Source of the DNA: Izhakiella australiensis
Lineage (GTDB): Bacteria > Pseudomonadota > Gammaproteobacteria > Enterobacterales > Enterobacteriaceae
DNA length: 64,000 nt
Assembly (NCBI RefSeq): GCF_002006995.1
Contig: NZ_MRUL01000014.1
Location: 46,029 to 110,028 of the forward strand
Direction of reading: 5' to 3'
A program made the position numbers and the translations under genes. Below the pieces are notes generated by a model. It did no database searches. It was not told the DNA's origin and saw nothing but the letters and a program-made list of their open reading frames with translations. Below, piece after piece: positions 45,157-53,955 of this stretch; within the stretch, counting starts at the first letter, position 1, and every line of letters begins with the position of its first letter.

Positions 45157-45175
45157 CATAATTGTTAAAATTATG
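45157..45175. promoter_or_regulatory. 7-5-7 inverted repeat in the divergent promoter
   Basis: CATAATT and AATTATG arms are exact reverse complements around GTTAA. It lies between the two operator-like copies, so it may bind a second regulator or be part of the promoter architecture. Confidence 0.35.
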
Positions 45176-45235
45176 CTCAAAATCACAAAAAAACACCCTT
45201 AATATAAAATTTAACTGTGATTAAAAATCCTTTTA

Positions 45236-45254
45236 TGTATTTTTATTACCAAAT
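45236..45254. promoter_or_regulatory. Operator-like site, right copy
   Basis: TGTATTTTTATTACCAAAT is the second copy, ending 23 bases ahead of the cupin isomerase start and close to its AGGAG site. Repression by the RpiR protein encoded at the end of the plus-strand operon is the likely use. Confidence 0.5.
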
Positions 45255-45277
45255 GAACACAACAGGAGTGCCGGACG

Positions 45278-45919
45278 ATGAAATGGGTTGAACCAATTAG
45301 CTGTCAGGTTGACCTGCAGCAGGGGCTGATGCACAACGCCAGCGGTCATTATCAGAAGCGGCTCAGCGATTTGGCCGGGCTGTACGCCGATGATGCGGCG
45401 TTTAAAGCGGAGCTTAGCCATGGCGGAGACCGGGTGGTTTATGAAGTGACCGAATGGCGACCGCCGGCGCGCAGCGGCGATATGATCTTCGGTCTGACGC
45501 GGATGAGTCCGGGAAAAATCGGCGAGGAGTTCTATCTGACGCGCGGCCATATTCACGCCGTCGCCGATCGGCCGGAAATTTATTACGGCCAGCGCGGTGA
45601 AGGGCTGATGCTGCTGGAATCGCCGGACGGGGAAACCCGCATCGTCGAGATCAACGCGCAAACCGTTTGTTATGTCCCGCCCTACTGGATCCATCGTTCG
45701 GTAAACACCGGCAGCGATGAGTTTGTCATGCTGTTTTCTTATCCGGCCGATGCCGGTCAGGACTATGACATCATTGCACACTCCGGCGGCATGCGCCGCC
45801 GCATAATGGCTGATGGCACGGGCGGCTGGAAGCAGGTGGATAATGCCGCATGGCAGGCGCGCAGCGCGCAAACGGTAGCAAAATTACTGGATCAGCAGAG
45901 CGCGGGGGTAACCTTATGA
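45278..45919 (+). CDS. Cupin-type glucose-6-phosphate isomerase-like protein
   Basis: The protein has 213 residues. The central cupin has metal ligands in TRGHIHAVADRPEIYYGQRGEG (His, His, Glu) near 90 and YWIHRSVN (His) near 140, as in the archaeal-type phosphoglucose isomerase. It interconverts an aldose phosphate and a ketose phosphate. E. coli-type bacteria already have Pgi, so this copy probably serves a phosphorylated intermediate of the cluster. It is first in a six-gene plus-strand operon and its stop overlaps the aldolase start. Confidence 0.85.
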   Translation: MKWVEPISCQVDLQQGLMHNASGHYQKRLSDLAGLYADDAAFKAELSHGGDRVVYEVTEWRPPARSGDMIFGLTRMSPGKIGEEFYLTRGHIHAVADRPEIYYGQRGEGLMLLESPDGETRIVEINAQTVCYVPPYWIHRSVNTGSDEFVMLFSYPADAGQDYDIIAHSGGMRRRIMADGTGGWKQVDNAAWQARSAQTVAKLLDQQSAGVTL

Positions 45920-46566
45920 GCGGCATATTTGAACGCATTGCCGCCATCGGCGTGGTGCCAGTGATTGCCATCGATCGCGTCCAGGATGCCCTGCCGCTGG
46001 CCGATGCTCTGCTGGAGGGCGGCCTGCCGCTGGCGGAAATTACCTTTCGCACCGAGGCCGCCGCGCAGGCGATCGCCGCCCTGACGGCACAGCGCCCGGA
46101 GCTGCTGGTTGGCGCCGGCACGCTACTGGACGCCGGAGCGGTGGCGCAGGCGGTATCCTGCGGCGCCGCTTTCGGACTGGCGCCGGGCTTCGACCCGACA
46201 GTGCTGGATGCCGCCAGCCGCCAGCAGCTGCCCTTTGCGCCCGGCGTGATGACGCCCAGCGATCTCTCGCTCGCCGCCGCGCGCGGCCTGCGGGTGGCGA
46301 AGTTCTTTCCGGCGGGCATCGTCGGCGGCCCGGCGGCGCTCACCGGCATCAGCGCGCCCTTTTCCCACCTCGGCATGCAGTTCATTCCTACCGGCGGCGT
46401 AAGCCAGGCGACGCTGGCCGACTGGCTGCGCCTGCCACAGGTGCTGGCGGTTGGCGGCACCTGGATTGCCCGCAGCGAGGATATCCGCGCCGGTCACTTT
46501 GGCGAGATCACCCGGCTGGCGCGCGCCGCACGTCAGCAGGTTGCGCAAATCAGGGAGAATGCATGA
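45916..46566 (+). CDS. KDPG/KHG-type aldolase
   Basis: The start at 45916 overlaps the previous stop (ATGA), giving 216 residues. It is a class I aldolase of the Eda family: LPLAEITFRTEAAAQAI near 37 (catalytic Glu), VGAGTLLDAG near 70 and VAKFFPAGIVGG with the Schiff-base Lys near 132. It cleaves 2-keto-3-deoxy sugar-acid phosphates to pyruvate plus an aldehyde phosphate. No dehydratase that would make such a substrate is visible in the cluster. Confidence 0.88.
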   Translation: MSGIFERIAAIGVVPVIAIDRVQDALPLADALLEGGLPLAEITFRTEAAAQAIAALTAQRPELLVGAGTLLDAGAVAQAVSCGAAFGLAPGFDPTVLDAASRQQLPFAPGVMTPSDLSLAAARGLRVAKFFPAGIVGGPAALTGISAPFSHLGMQFIPTGGVSQATLADWLRLPQVLAVGGTWIARSEDIRAGHFGEITRLARAARQQVAQIRENA

Positions 46567-47531
46567 TGACCGCCTATGTTCCCGCAGAGCGCCCGACGCT
46601 CTATTTTATTGGCGTGACCACTACCCGCAGTTCGATCATGAAGGTCTTCCCCGCCTGGGCGGAACTGCTGCAGCTGGGCGAGGTGGCGATTAAAGGTATC
46701 GATTTCCCGCCCGGCGCGCCGGCAGAGGAGTACCGCGAGGCGGTACGGTTTATCAAACGGGACCCGCTTTCACTGGGGGCGCTGGTCACCACCCATAAGA
46801 TCGATCTGTTTAATGCCTGTCGCGATCTGTTTGACGTCATCGATCCGGTGGCCGGGCTACTGGGTGAAACCAGCTGCCTGGCAACGCATCAGGGGCGTCT
46901 GCACTGCTATGCGAAGGATCCGATCTCATCCGGCCTGACGCTGGCGCGCTTTCTGCCGCCGCAGGCGTTTGCCGCCAGGCCGCCAGCGCTGATCTTCGGC
47001 GCCGGCGGCGCCTGCATCGCCATCAGCCAGTATCTGATGCAGCCCGAACGCGGCGCTAACCGGCCGGCCAGTCTGATCGTCAGCGATCGCAGCGCATCGC
47101 GGCTGTCTGAGCTAAAGCGCCTGCACCAGCAGTTTGACGCCAGTTTTCCGGTCAGCTATCAGCACATCGACTCCACCCGTCAGAGCGATGCGCTACTCGC
47201 CGGGCTCCCCGAGGGCGCGCTGGTCATTAACGCCACCGGCATGGGGAAAGATTTGCCCGGCTCGCCGATCGGCGATGAGGCGTGCTTTCCGCAGCGCGCC
47301 ATCGTCTGGGAGCTTAACTATCGCGGCGAACTCACCTTTTTGCAGCAGGCGCAGGCGCAGCAAGCCAGCCGTCAGCTACAGGTGGAAGATGGCTGGGACT
47401 ATTTTATTCACGGCTGGACCCAGGTCATCGCCGAAGTCTTTGAGCTGCCCGCCGACGCGGTAGCAGGAGACGCCTTTAATGCACTTTCCGACTGCGCACT
47501 GCGCGTTACCCGTCAGGGAGCCACATCATGA
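46563..47531 (+). CDS. Shikimate-dehydrogenase-like protein
   Basis: The protein has 322 residues and overlaps the aldolase by 4 bases. The N-terminal half resembles the AroE substrate domain, including TTHKIDLFNAC with the catalytic-type Lys near 80. The Rossmann half has LIFGAGGACIAIS near 142 and VINATGMGKDL near 222. The usual NTDG substrate motif is replaced by AKDPISSG near 120, and it is longer than AroE (272), so the substrate is probably not shikimate. A role as a sugar-acid or polyol dehydrogenase in the pathway is inferred. Confidence 0.75.
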   Translation: MMTAYVPAERPTLYFIGVTTTRSSIMKVFPAWAELLQLGEVAIKGIDFPPGAPAEEYREAVRFIKRDPLSLGALVTTHKIDLFNACRDLFDVIDPVAGLLGETSCLATHQGRLHCYAKDPISSGLTLARFLPPQAFAARPPALIFGAGGACIAISQYLMQPERGANRPASLIVSDRSASRLSELKRLHQQFDASFPVSYQHIDSTRQSDALLAGLPEGALVINATGMGKDLPGSPIGDEACFPQRAIVWELNYRGELTFLQQAQAQQASRQLQVEDGWDYFIHGWTQVIAEVFELPADAVAGDAFNALSDCALRVTRQGATS

Positions 47532-48463
47532 ACCGTATTCTGGTTACCCCACGCTCGCTGACCAGCGGCGGCCATCCGGCGCTGGATATGCTGACTCAGG
47601 CTGGCTTTGAAGTGGTATTCTCACCGGCGGGCAGGCTGCCCGATGAGCAAGCGCTGCTTGAACGACTGCCGGACTGCGTTGGCTGGCTGGCGGGCGTCGA
47701 ACCCGTTTCTGAAAGGGTGATTGCAGCGGCGGCCCATCTGAAGGTTATCAGCCGTAACGGCGTCGGCGTAGATAATCTGCCCGTCGATGCGCTGCGCCAG
47801 CGCGGCATTCAGGTCTGCACCGCTGACGGGGCCAATGCCTCCGGCGTGGCGGAACTGGCTATCGCACTGATGTTTGCCAGCCTGCGCCATATTCATTCCA
47901 CCAGCAGCGGCATTAAACAGGGCGAATGGCCGCGCTTTCAGGGTAATGAAATTCGCGCCCAGCGGCTGGGGGTGATCGGCTGCGGCGCCATCGGGCGCGA
48001 AGTCGCCCGGCTGGCCTGCGCGCTCGGCTGCAAGGTGCTGGCCTTTGACCCGATGCGCCCGCCGCTCGATCTGCCCCCCACCCACTTCCGCTGGGCCTCC
48101 CTTGAGGAAATATGGCAGCAGGCAACCCTGCTTACCCTGCACTGTCCGCCGCCGCGCGACGGTACGCCGCTGATTGGCGCGCAGCAGCTGGCGCAAATGC
48201 CGCGCGGGACGATTATCATCAATACCGCCCGCGCCGGCCTGGTCGATGACGACGCGCTGATTGCCGCCCTCGACAGCGGTCATCTTACTGCCTACGCCGC
48301 CGACGTATTTAAAGAAGAGCCGCCGCGTTCAATGGCGCTGGCCGGTCACTCGCGGGTGATCGCGACCAGCCACATTGGCGGCTTCACCACCGAAAGCGTC
48401 GATCGCGCCACTGAAATGGCGGTCGCCAACCTGCTGCAGGCATTGCAGGTCAATCAGCCATGA
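47528..48463 (+). CDS. D-2-hydroxyacid dehydrogenase (SerA/PdxB-like)
   Basis: The protein has 311 residues. NAD-binding GVIGCGAIGREVARLA near 146 and the catalytic set Arg in NTARAGLVDDDAL near 235, Glu in FKEEPPRSM near 262 and His in TSHIGGFTTE near 282 are all present. It reduces or oxidises a 2-keto/2-hydroxy acid with NAD(H). It overlaps its neighbours on both sides by 4 bases, so it belongs to the same tightly coupled unit. Confidence 0.88.
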   Translation: MNRILVTPRSLTSGGHPALDMLTQAGFEVVFSPAGRLPDEQALLERLPDCVGWLAGVEPVSERVIAAAAHLKVISRNGVGVDNLPVDALRQRGIQVCTADGANASGVAELAIALMFASLRHIHSTSSGIKQGEWPRFQGNEIRAQRLGVIGCGAIGREVARLACALGCKVLAFDPMRPPLDLPPTHFRWASLEEIWQQATLLTLHCPPPRDGTPLIGAQQLAQMPRGTIIINTARAGLVDDDALIAALDSGHLTAYAADVFKEEPPRSMALAGHSRVIATSHIGGFTTESVDRATEMAVANLLQALQVNQP

Positions 48464-49338
48464 GTATTCAGCAGGCAGCAATCCCCTTTGCCGGTGCGCT
48501 GGCCGACTATCTTGCCGCCCACCCGGCGCCGGCGCGCGGCGTTGAGCTGTTCTGGCTCGGCCAGGCGGGTTTTTTGCTGCGCAGCGCTGCGCACCTGCTG
48601 GTCATCGATCCCTATCTTTCCGATTCGTTAGCGGAAAAGTATCGCGGCAGGCCGCTGCCTCATCGCCGCATGATGGCGGCGCCGATTGCCGCACAGCAGC
48701 TGGGTGACGTGCAGCATGTGCTGGTCACCCATCATCACAGCGATCACCTTGATGGCGCGACCCTGCAACCCCTGATGGCGGCCGCGCCGACGGCCCGGCT
48801 GATTGCGCCGCGCGCCGCGCTGGCGCTGGCGGCGGAACGCAGCCAGGCCGGCGAGCGTCTGCAGGGAATCAATGCCGGCGAGCAGCTAACGCTGGCGGAA
48901 GGGCTGAGGTTGCAGGCGGTGCGCGCCAGCCATGAAACCCTTGAGCAGGATGACGCCGGTAACTTTCGCTTTCTCGGCTATGTTATTACCTTGGGCGAGG
49001 TGCGCATTTTTCACGCCGGCGATACCGTGCCTTTTGACGGTCAGGTTGATGAGCTAAAAGCGCTTAACATTGATGTGGCGCTGCTGCCGGTTAACGGTCG
49101 CAGCGTAAACTTACGCGCGCAGGGCGTACCGGGTAATCTGACGCTGGCGGAGGGGCAACGTCTTTGCCAGCAGTGTAATATCCGTTATATGATCGCCCAT
49201 CATTACGGGTTGTTCGACTTTAACACCGCTGACCCCGCCGAGATCGACGCGGCGGCCCGGCGCGTAAAGGAACCGTCTCTCATACGGGCACGGCTTCAGA
49301 CCCGCTTTTACTTTGCAAGCCCATTGTCAGCGAGATAA
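48460..49338 (+). CDS. Metallo-beta-lactamase-fold hydrolase, UlaG-like
   Basis: The protein has 292 residues. Metal motif VTHHHSDHLDG (HxHxDH type) is near 90, a later GDTVPFD gives the bridging Asp near 188, and IAHHYGLFD near 246 gives the last His. This matches the UlaG/lactonase branch, where UlaG opens L-ascorbate-6-phosphate lactone. A sugar-lactone hydrolase role would suit the dehydrogenases nearby. Confidence 0.85.
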   Translation: MSIQQAAIPFAGALADYLAAHPAPARGVELFWLGQAGFLLRSAAHLLVIDPYLSDSLAEKYRGRPLPHRRMMAAPIAAQQLGDVQHVLVTHHHSDHLDGATLQPLMAAAPTARLIAPRAALALAAERSQAGERLQGINAGEQLTLAEGLRLQAVRASHETLEQDDAGNFRFLGYVITLGEVRIFHAGDTVPFDGQVDELKALNIDVALLPVNGRSVNLRAQGVPGNLTLAEGQRLCQQCNIRYMIAHHYGLFDFNTADPAEIDAAARRVKEPSLIRARLQTRFYFASPLSAR

Positions 49339-49342
49339 GTGA

Positions 49343-50227
49343 ATGGCCCATGACCCAAACCAGGTTCGCGAACCCGTCCAGAATATCCTGGAGATAATCC
49401 GCACCTGCCGCGCTGATTTGCGCAAATCCGACCGCAAGGTCGCCAACGTGGTGCTCGACGATCCCAAGCTGATTCTTAACGATACCGTCGCCGAACTGGC
49501 GGCGCGTGCCGAGGTCAGCCAGCCAACGGTATTACGCTTTTGCAATGCAATAGGCTGTAGCGGCTACCCCGACTTCAAACTACGGCTGGCGCAAAGCCTG
49601 GCCTTAGGTATGCCGGCGACGCACTCGGTTCTGGCCGGCAGCGATACGCCGGATCAGGTGGTGGAAAAGATTTTTGACTACACCCTGACCAGCCTCGACT
49701 GGGCGCGTTATCACCTGGATAAAGCGGCAATTGGCAACGCGATTGAGATGCTGATCGCCGCCAGGCGCATTGAATTCTTCGGCTTCGGCGCCTCCGGCAT
49801 CGTCGCCCGCGACGGCCAGCAAAAATTTCCGCTGTTTGGCGTGCCCTGCGGCGTTGAGGTGGATTTTCATCAGCAGATTATGCAGGCTTCGATGCTGGAG
49901 GCCGGCGATACCTGCGTGCTGATCTCCAACACCGGCGTCACCCGTACCCTGATGGACGTGGCGCGCATCGCCAAAGAGCGCGGCGCCGCCGTGCTGGGCA
50001 TCGTTGGCGCCAGCGACGCACCGCTGAAATCTTACTGCGACGTGACCCTGGTGGTCGAGACGCTGGAAAATACCAGCATCTACACGCCGATGACTTCGCG
50101 TATTGCCGCGCTGGTGATTATGGATATTCTGTCCACCGCCGTTGCGCTGCGTCGGGATGAAGATCAGGACCATCAGCAGGCGTTTATCGCCATGAAGCAG
50201 CGGCTGAACGAAGCGCGTTTTAACTAG
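49343..50227 (+). CDS. RpiR/HexR-family transcriptional regulator
   Basis: The protein has 294 residues. HTH_6 domain RKSDRKVANVVLDDP...VAELAARAEVSQPTVLRFCNAIGCSGYPDFKLRLAQSL is at 28-90, then a SIS sugar-phosphate-binding domain with IEFFGFGASGIVARD near 140 and VLISNTGVTRTL near 192. It is close to HexR in overall layout. As the last gene of the plus-strand operon it probably autoregulates the divergent clusters via the repeated sites at 45122 and 45236, sensing a phosphorylated intermediate. Confidence 0.9.
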   Translation: MAHDPNQVREPVQNILEIIRTCRADLRKSDRKVANVVLDDPKLILNDTVAELAARAEVSQPTVLRFCNAIGCSGYPDFKLRLAQSLALGMPATHSVLAGSDTPDQVVEKIFDYTLTSLDWARYHLDKAAIGNAIEMLIAARRIEFFGFGASGIVARDGQQKFPLFGVPCGVEVDFHQQIMQASMLEAGDTCVLISNTGVTRTLMDVARIAKERGAAVLGIVGASDAPLKSYCDVTLVVETLENTSIYTPMTSRIAALVIMDILSTAVALRRDEDQDHQQAFIAMKQRLNEARFN

Positions 50228-50229
50228 CT

Positions 50230-50898
50230 TCAGCGCCGGTGCGCCAGCGAGCGCACCAGCCGGTCGCCCAGCTTCTGAATAAGCTGCACCAGCAGCAGCA
50301 AGACGATTACCGTACCGGCCATCAGGTTATTATCAAAACGCTGATAGCCGTAGCGAATCGCCAGGTCGCCCAGCCCGCCGCCGCCGACCACCCCCGCCAT
50401 TGCCGAAAAGCCGATCAGCATCACGATAGTCAGGGTAATGCCGGCCACCAGCGCGGGCAGCGCTTCAGGCAGCAATACCCGGCTGACAATATGCCAGTGG
50501 CTGCCGCCCATTGATTCCACCGCCTCAATGCGACCGCGATCCACCTCATCCAGCGCGTTTTCGACGATACGGGCAAAAAAAGGAAAAGCGCCCAGGGTGA
50601 TCGGCACAATGGCGGCAGTGCTGCCAAGGGTGGTGCCGACAATCAGCCGGGTAAAGGGGATCAGCGCGATCAGCAAGATAACGAACGGCAACGCACGACC
50701 GATGTTCACCACGCTATTAAGCAGCAGCGCCACGCCGCGGTTGGGTAAAATGCCGTCTTTGCGGGTCAGAAACAGCAGCACGCCAGCCGGCAGACCAAGC
50801 AGCACGGTAAACAGCGCAGCCAGCATCACCATATACAACGTTTCCAGCGTGGCGTTGATCATTAATTCCTGAAAACGTTCCCAGCTTACGCCACGCAT
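50230..50898 (-). CDS. Methionine-type ABC transporter permease (MetI-like)
   Basis: The protein has 222 residues and five hydrophobic segments. [29 protein letters not shown] near 18 and the EAA-like loop [31 protein letters not shown] near 128 match MetI. It is the channel of a methionine-uptake-family importer. It overlaps the ATPase gene by 13 bases and converges on the RpiR gene with 2 bases between stops. Confidence 0.9.
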   Translation of the reverse strand: MRGVSWERFQELMINATLETLYMVMLAALFTVLLGLPAGVLLFLTRKDGILPNRGVALLLNSVVNIGRALPFVILLIALIPFTRLIVGTTLGSTAAIVPITLGAFPFFARIVENALDEVDRGRIEAVESMGGSHWHIVSRVLLPEALPALVAGITLTIVMLIGFSAMAGVVGGGGLGDLAIRYGYQRFDNNLMAGTVIVLLLLVQLIQKLGDRLVRSLAHRR

Positions 50899-51674
50899 CG
50901 GGCCGCTCCCTGCGCGTGAAAGCGAGCGCGGAATGCGCGATCGGTTTCACCATCCTGCAATAACATCTGGCGCAGACGTCCCTCTTTACGCGCCATAATC
51001 TGCTGCAGCGAGCCGCTCTCAACCAGCTGGCCCTGCTCCAACAGCGCCGCGCCCTGGCAGATACGCTTAACCACGGCCATTTCATGGGTGATCAGCACGA
51101 TGGTAATACCGAGCTGCTGCTGAATATCCGCCAGCAGATCGAGTATTGAAGCGGTGGTTTCCGGATCGAGCGCGCTGGTCGCCTCATCGCACAACAGATA
51201 ACGCGGCTGCGCCGCCAGCGCGCGGGCAATGCCGACGCGCTGCTTTTGCCCGCCGGAGAGCTGCGACGGCCAGGCGCCAGCAAACGCGTCCAGCCCGACC
51301 AGTTGTAATACCGCCTCCACCCGCTGGCGGCGGACCTTGCGCGCTACGCCGGCAATTTCCAGCGATAAATCGATATTATCGCTCACGTTACGTGAATGCA
51401 GCAGATTGAAGTGCTGAAAAATCATCCCCATCTGCTGACGCTGCCGGCGCAGCTGCGCCACGCTGAGCTGGACAATATCCTGCCCGTCGATTTCCACCCG
51501 GCCCTGGGTTGGCTTTTCCAGCCGGTTCAGACAGCGCAGCAGCGTACTTTTTCCCGCGCCGCTGCGGCCCAGAATGCCAAATATGGTCCCGGCTTCGATC
51601 GACAAACTGACGTTGGCTAACGCTGGCGCAGAGGCGCCAGCATACTGTTTACTGACATTTTCCAGCTTAATCAT
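50886..51674 (-). CDS. Methionine-type ABC transporter ATPase lacking the NIL domain
   Basis: The start is at 51674 (MIKLENV), overlapping the stop of the binding-protein gene; an upstream TTG is rejected. It has 262 residues. Walker [18 protein letters not shown] is near 33, signature [15 protein letters not shown] near 135 and Walker [14 protein letters not shown] near 158. MetN of E. coli has about 343 residues and ends in an ACT-like NIL domain that senses methionine; here the protein stops after the ATPase fold, so that feedback is absent. Confidence 0.9.
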   Translation of the reverse strand: MIKLENVSKQYAGASAPALANVSLSIEAGTIFGILGRSGAGKSTLLRCLNRLEKPTQGRVEIDGQDIVQLSVAQLRRQRQQMGMIFQHFNLLHSRNVSDNIDLSLEIAGVARKVRRQRVEAVLQLVGLDAFAGAWPSQLSGGQKQRVGIARALAAQPRYLLCDEATSALDPETTASILDLLADIQQQLGITIVLITHEMAVVKRICQGAALLEQGQLVESGSLQQIMARKEGRLRQMLLQDGETDRAFRARFHAQGAARCVA

Positions 51675-52475
51675 GCTGAGAATCCGCAACCGGGATCACC
51701 GAGCCCTGGTAGTTTTTCCGGATAAAGTCGGCCACCTGCGGCGAGGTCAGGTCTTTGGCTAATTGCAGGATGCGCGGATCTTTCGCCAGCTCCGGCCGGG
51801 TGACCAGCAGGTTGGCATAGGGATTTTGATGCGCCGACTCCAGTCCCAGCGCGTCTTTTGCCGGAACCAGACCAGCCTCCAGCGCATAGTTGCCGTTGAT
51901 AATCGCCGCATCAACGTCATCCAGCGAGCGCGGAATCTGCGGCGATTCGATCTGTACGATCTTAATCTTCTTCGGGTTATCGATAATATCTTCCGGCGTC
52001 ACCAGCGTGTTGCTGCCATCAGCCGATTTTTTAACTTAATCAGCCCTTTATCCTGCAGAAGATACAGTGAACGACTCAGGTTAGTGGTGTTATTCGGCAC
52101 GCCGATGCTGGCGCCGGTCGGCAAAGCCGCCAGCGACTTCACCTTATGGGAATAGATCCCCAACGGTTCAATATGCACCTTCGCCACCACGCTGAAGGTT
52201 TTACCCAGCGCTTTTTCCTGATCTTTTAAATAGGGAAGGTGCTGGAAATAGTTGGCATCGACGTCGCCTGCAGCCAGCAGCTCATTCGGATTCGCCCCAC
52301 CACCGGCGCTCATCTCAACCACTTTAAGATCTAATTTCGGGTCGATCTTTTGCACATATTCCAGTATTTCAGCGTGCGGGACGGGATCGGCCGCCACGCG
52401 CAGCGGCGCGGCCTGTAAGCTCTGTGCTACCAGCAATGCAAGACCTGCCATGGTATAAATCGCAGTTTTCATCAT
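51667..52475 (-). pseudogene. MetQ/NlpA-like binding protein, frameshifted
   Basis: Two frames, 52475-51999 and 52002-51667, join into one MetQ-like protein of about 269 residues if one base is added in the six-T run at 52027-52032; the restored text reads GLIKLKKSADGSNTLVTPED. The first part has a Sec signal ending SLQAA without a lipobox cysteine, unlike MetQ, so the protein would be soluble in the periplasm. NYFQHLPYL and NNTTNLSRSLYLLQDKGL are family motifs; the second part has IESPQIPRSLDDVDAAIING. This is a real disruption, a sequencing error or a slippery site; the homopolymer makes the first two equally likely. Confidence 0.85.
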
Positions 52476-52494
52476 TATTTTTTACTCTTATTGT

Positions 52495-53523
52495 TTAAGG
52501 ACGCTTTTCGTTATTGAGGTATTCCGCATAAAAGCGGTTTGCTACATCGGGATGAGAGCGCAGCCGGCCTTTTAAATAATTCCAGCCCACTTCGCGTAAT
52601 AAGGGATTTAATGGATCGCTGGTCGGCCCCGTGGCTAAGCGGGCAAGATGCGGCGCCAGCTGATATACCGGCACCACGCCGCTTAGCTGCGCGCCGAGGA
52701 AAAAGGCCACCGACAGCCGTTCACGATCGGCCTGCGGCGACACCACCCGATGCACGGTAGCGCGCAGGTAGCCGTTCGTGGCCAGCTCCAGCAGCTCGCC
52801 AATATTCACCACAAACGCCCCGTCGAGCGGCACGGCATCCACCCAGTTATCTGGCGTCAGCTCCACCTGCAATCCCCCTTGCTGGTCCTGTAGCAGCAGG
52901 GTCAGAAAGCCGGAATCTTTGTGAGCGCCCACCCCCTGACGCGATTCGTCGCTGGTGCGACCGGGATAGCGGATAAGCTTGACGTGTTCGTTAGGGTATT
53001 CGCCGTACAGATTGTCAAACGCATGGCGCGGCAGCGACAGCGCCTCAGCAAAGGCGCGCAGCAGCTCCAGCGCAACGGCCGTCATCTGCTGCTGCCAGCG
53101 GGTGATCACCGTTTGTAACGCCGGCAGCGCGGCGGGCCACTGATTCGGCCCCTGCATCCTTAGCCAGACCGGCGCGTCCTCCTGCGTTACCGCCTCCCGC
53201 TCGGCGCCGATATCAAACTGCTCGCGGTAGTCAGGCTGGCTGCGGGTAATTTCTAAACCGGCACGGTTGTAGCCGCGAAAGTGCGGTGAATTCGCCATCT
53301 GCACGCTAAGCTTATCTGCCGCCGACAGGGCAAAAAACTGCCGGGAAACCTGCTGTACCTGGGTCAGTAATTCAGCGGAAATACCGTGGCCGGTCAGGTA
53401 AAAAAAACCCACCTCACGTGCCGATTTTCCCAGTTTTTCCAGCACGGCCTGACGCGACTGCGGGCCGCTATTCAGTTGTGAAAAATCAATCACTGGCAGT
53501 GACAAAGCGCGGGTTGTAGACAT
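52495..53523 (-). CDS. 2-oxoglutarate/Fe(II) oxygenase, isopenicillin-N-synthase family
   Basis: The protein has 342 residues. The N-terminal DIOX_N part (LPVIDFSQL, GFFYLTGHGIS) precedes the 2OG-Fe(II) core: GAHKDSGFLTLLLQD near 201 (His and Asp iron ligands), VHRVVSPQADRERLSVAFFLG near 260 (second His and the Arg-x-Ser that binds 2-oxoglutarate). It lies just upstream of the methionine-type importer in the same direction, 19 bases before the binding-protein gene. Oxidation of an imported sulfur compound or amino acid is inferred. Confidence 0.88.
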   Translation of the reverse strand: MSTTRALSLPVIDFSQLNSGPQSRQAVLEKLGKSAREVGFFYLTGHGISAELLTQVQQVSRQFFALSAADKLSVQMANSPHFRGYNRAGLEITRSQPDYREQFDIGAEREAVTQEDAPVWLRMQGPNQWPAALPALQTVITRWQQQMTAVALELLRAFAEALSLPRHAFDNLYGEYPNEHVKLIRYPGRTSDESRQGVGAHKDSGFLTLLLQDQQGGLQVELTPDNWVDAVPLDGAFVVNIGELLELATNGYLRATVHRVVSPQADRERLSVAFFLGAQLSGVVPVYQLAPHLARLATGPTSDPLNPLLREVGWNYLKGRLRSHPDVANRFYAEYLNNEKRP

Positions 53524-53955
53524 TGAATCGGTCCTGCTGATGAATAGGGTTTCACCATGCCATTACGCCAGAACCTTAACTACGAAAATATCCTGCTATT
53601 AATATGCACAAACCAGGAATAATATTTTTATGCAGCAGCTAGCCATAAAAATAAATAATTGCCCGCTCAGTTTGAGAAATTATTTTCTTCCTTCGCTAAA
53701 ACAATAAATCGCGGCGGTGACCAGGCAGTTATTTCCGGCAGCGGAGGTTCAAAGCGTTCGATTTCGACAAAGCAGGTTTGCGCGCTGCACCCCAGCCTGG
53801 ATGATATTCGCCATAATCCGATGCCAATAGATAGTCTCACCGTTATACTCACCTGTGGTTTTATCGGCAGCAGACCAGAAAAATACCCGGCTGCCGGCAT
53901 AACCTCGCAGAAATAAATCGTCAACAGGACGCCATAAACATATGCCGGAGGAGCA
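53524..53955. other. Intergenic region with possible gene remnant
   Basis: This stretch of 432 bases is AT-rich in the first half. On the minus strand, protein-like text switches frame (an ANIIQAGVQRA segment in one frame and FVEIERFEPPLPEITAWSPP in another, around 53790), suggesting a decayed gene. No family is recognised and there is no start with a ribosome site. Promoters of the oxygenase and DUF1349 genes must lie here. Confidence 0.3.

Noticed and set aside
44400..45161. 253-codon plus-strand ORF across the binding-protein gene
   Set aside because: It is antisense to the well-supported RbsB-type gene and has no domain pattern of its own.
45172..45187. CRP-like half site (TCACA) in the divergent sugar promoter
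   Set aside because: Only one arm fits the consensus and the second arm mismatches at most positions.
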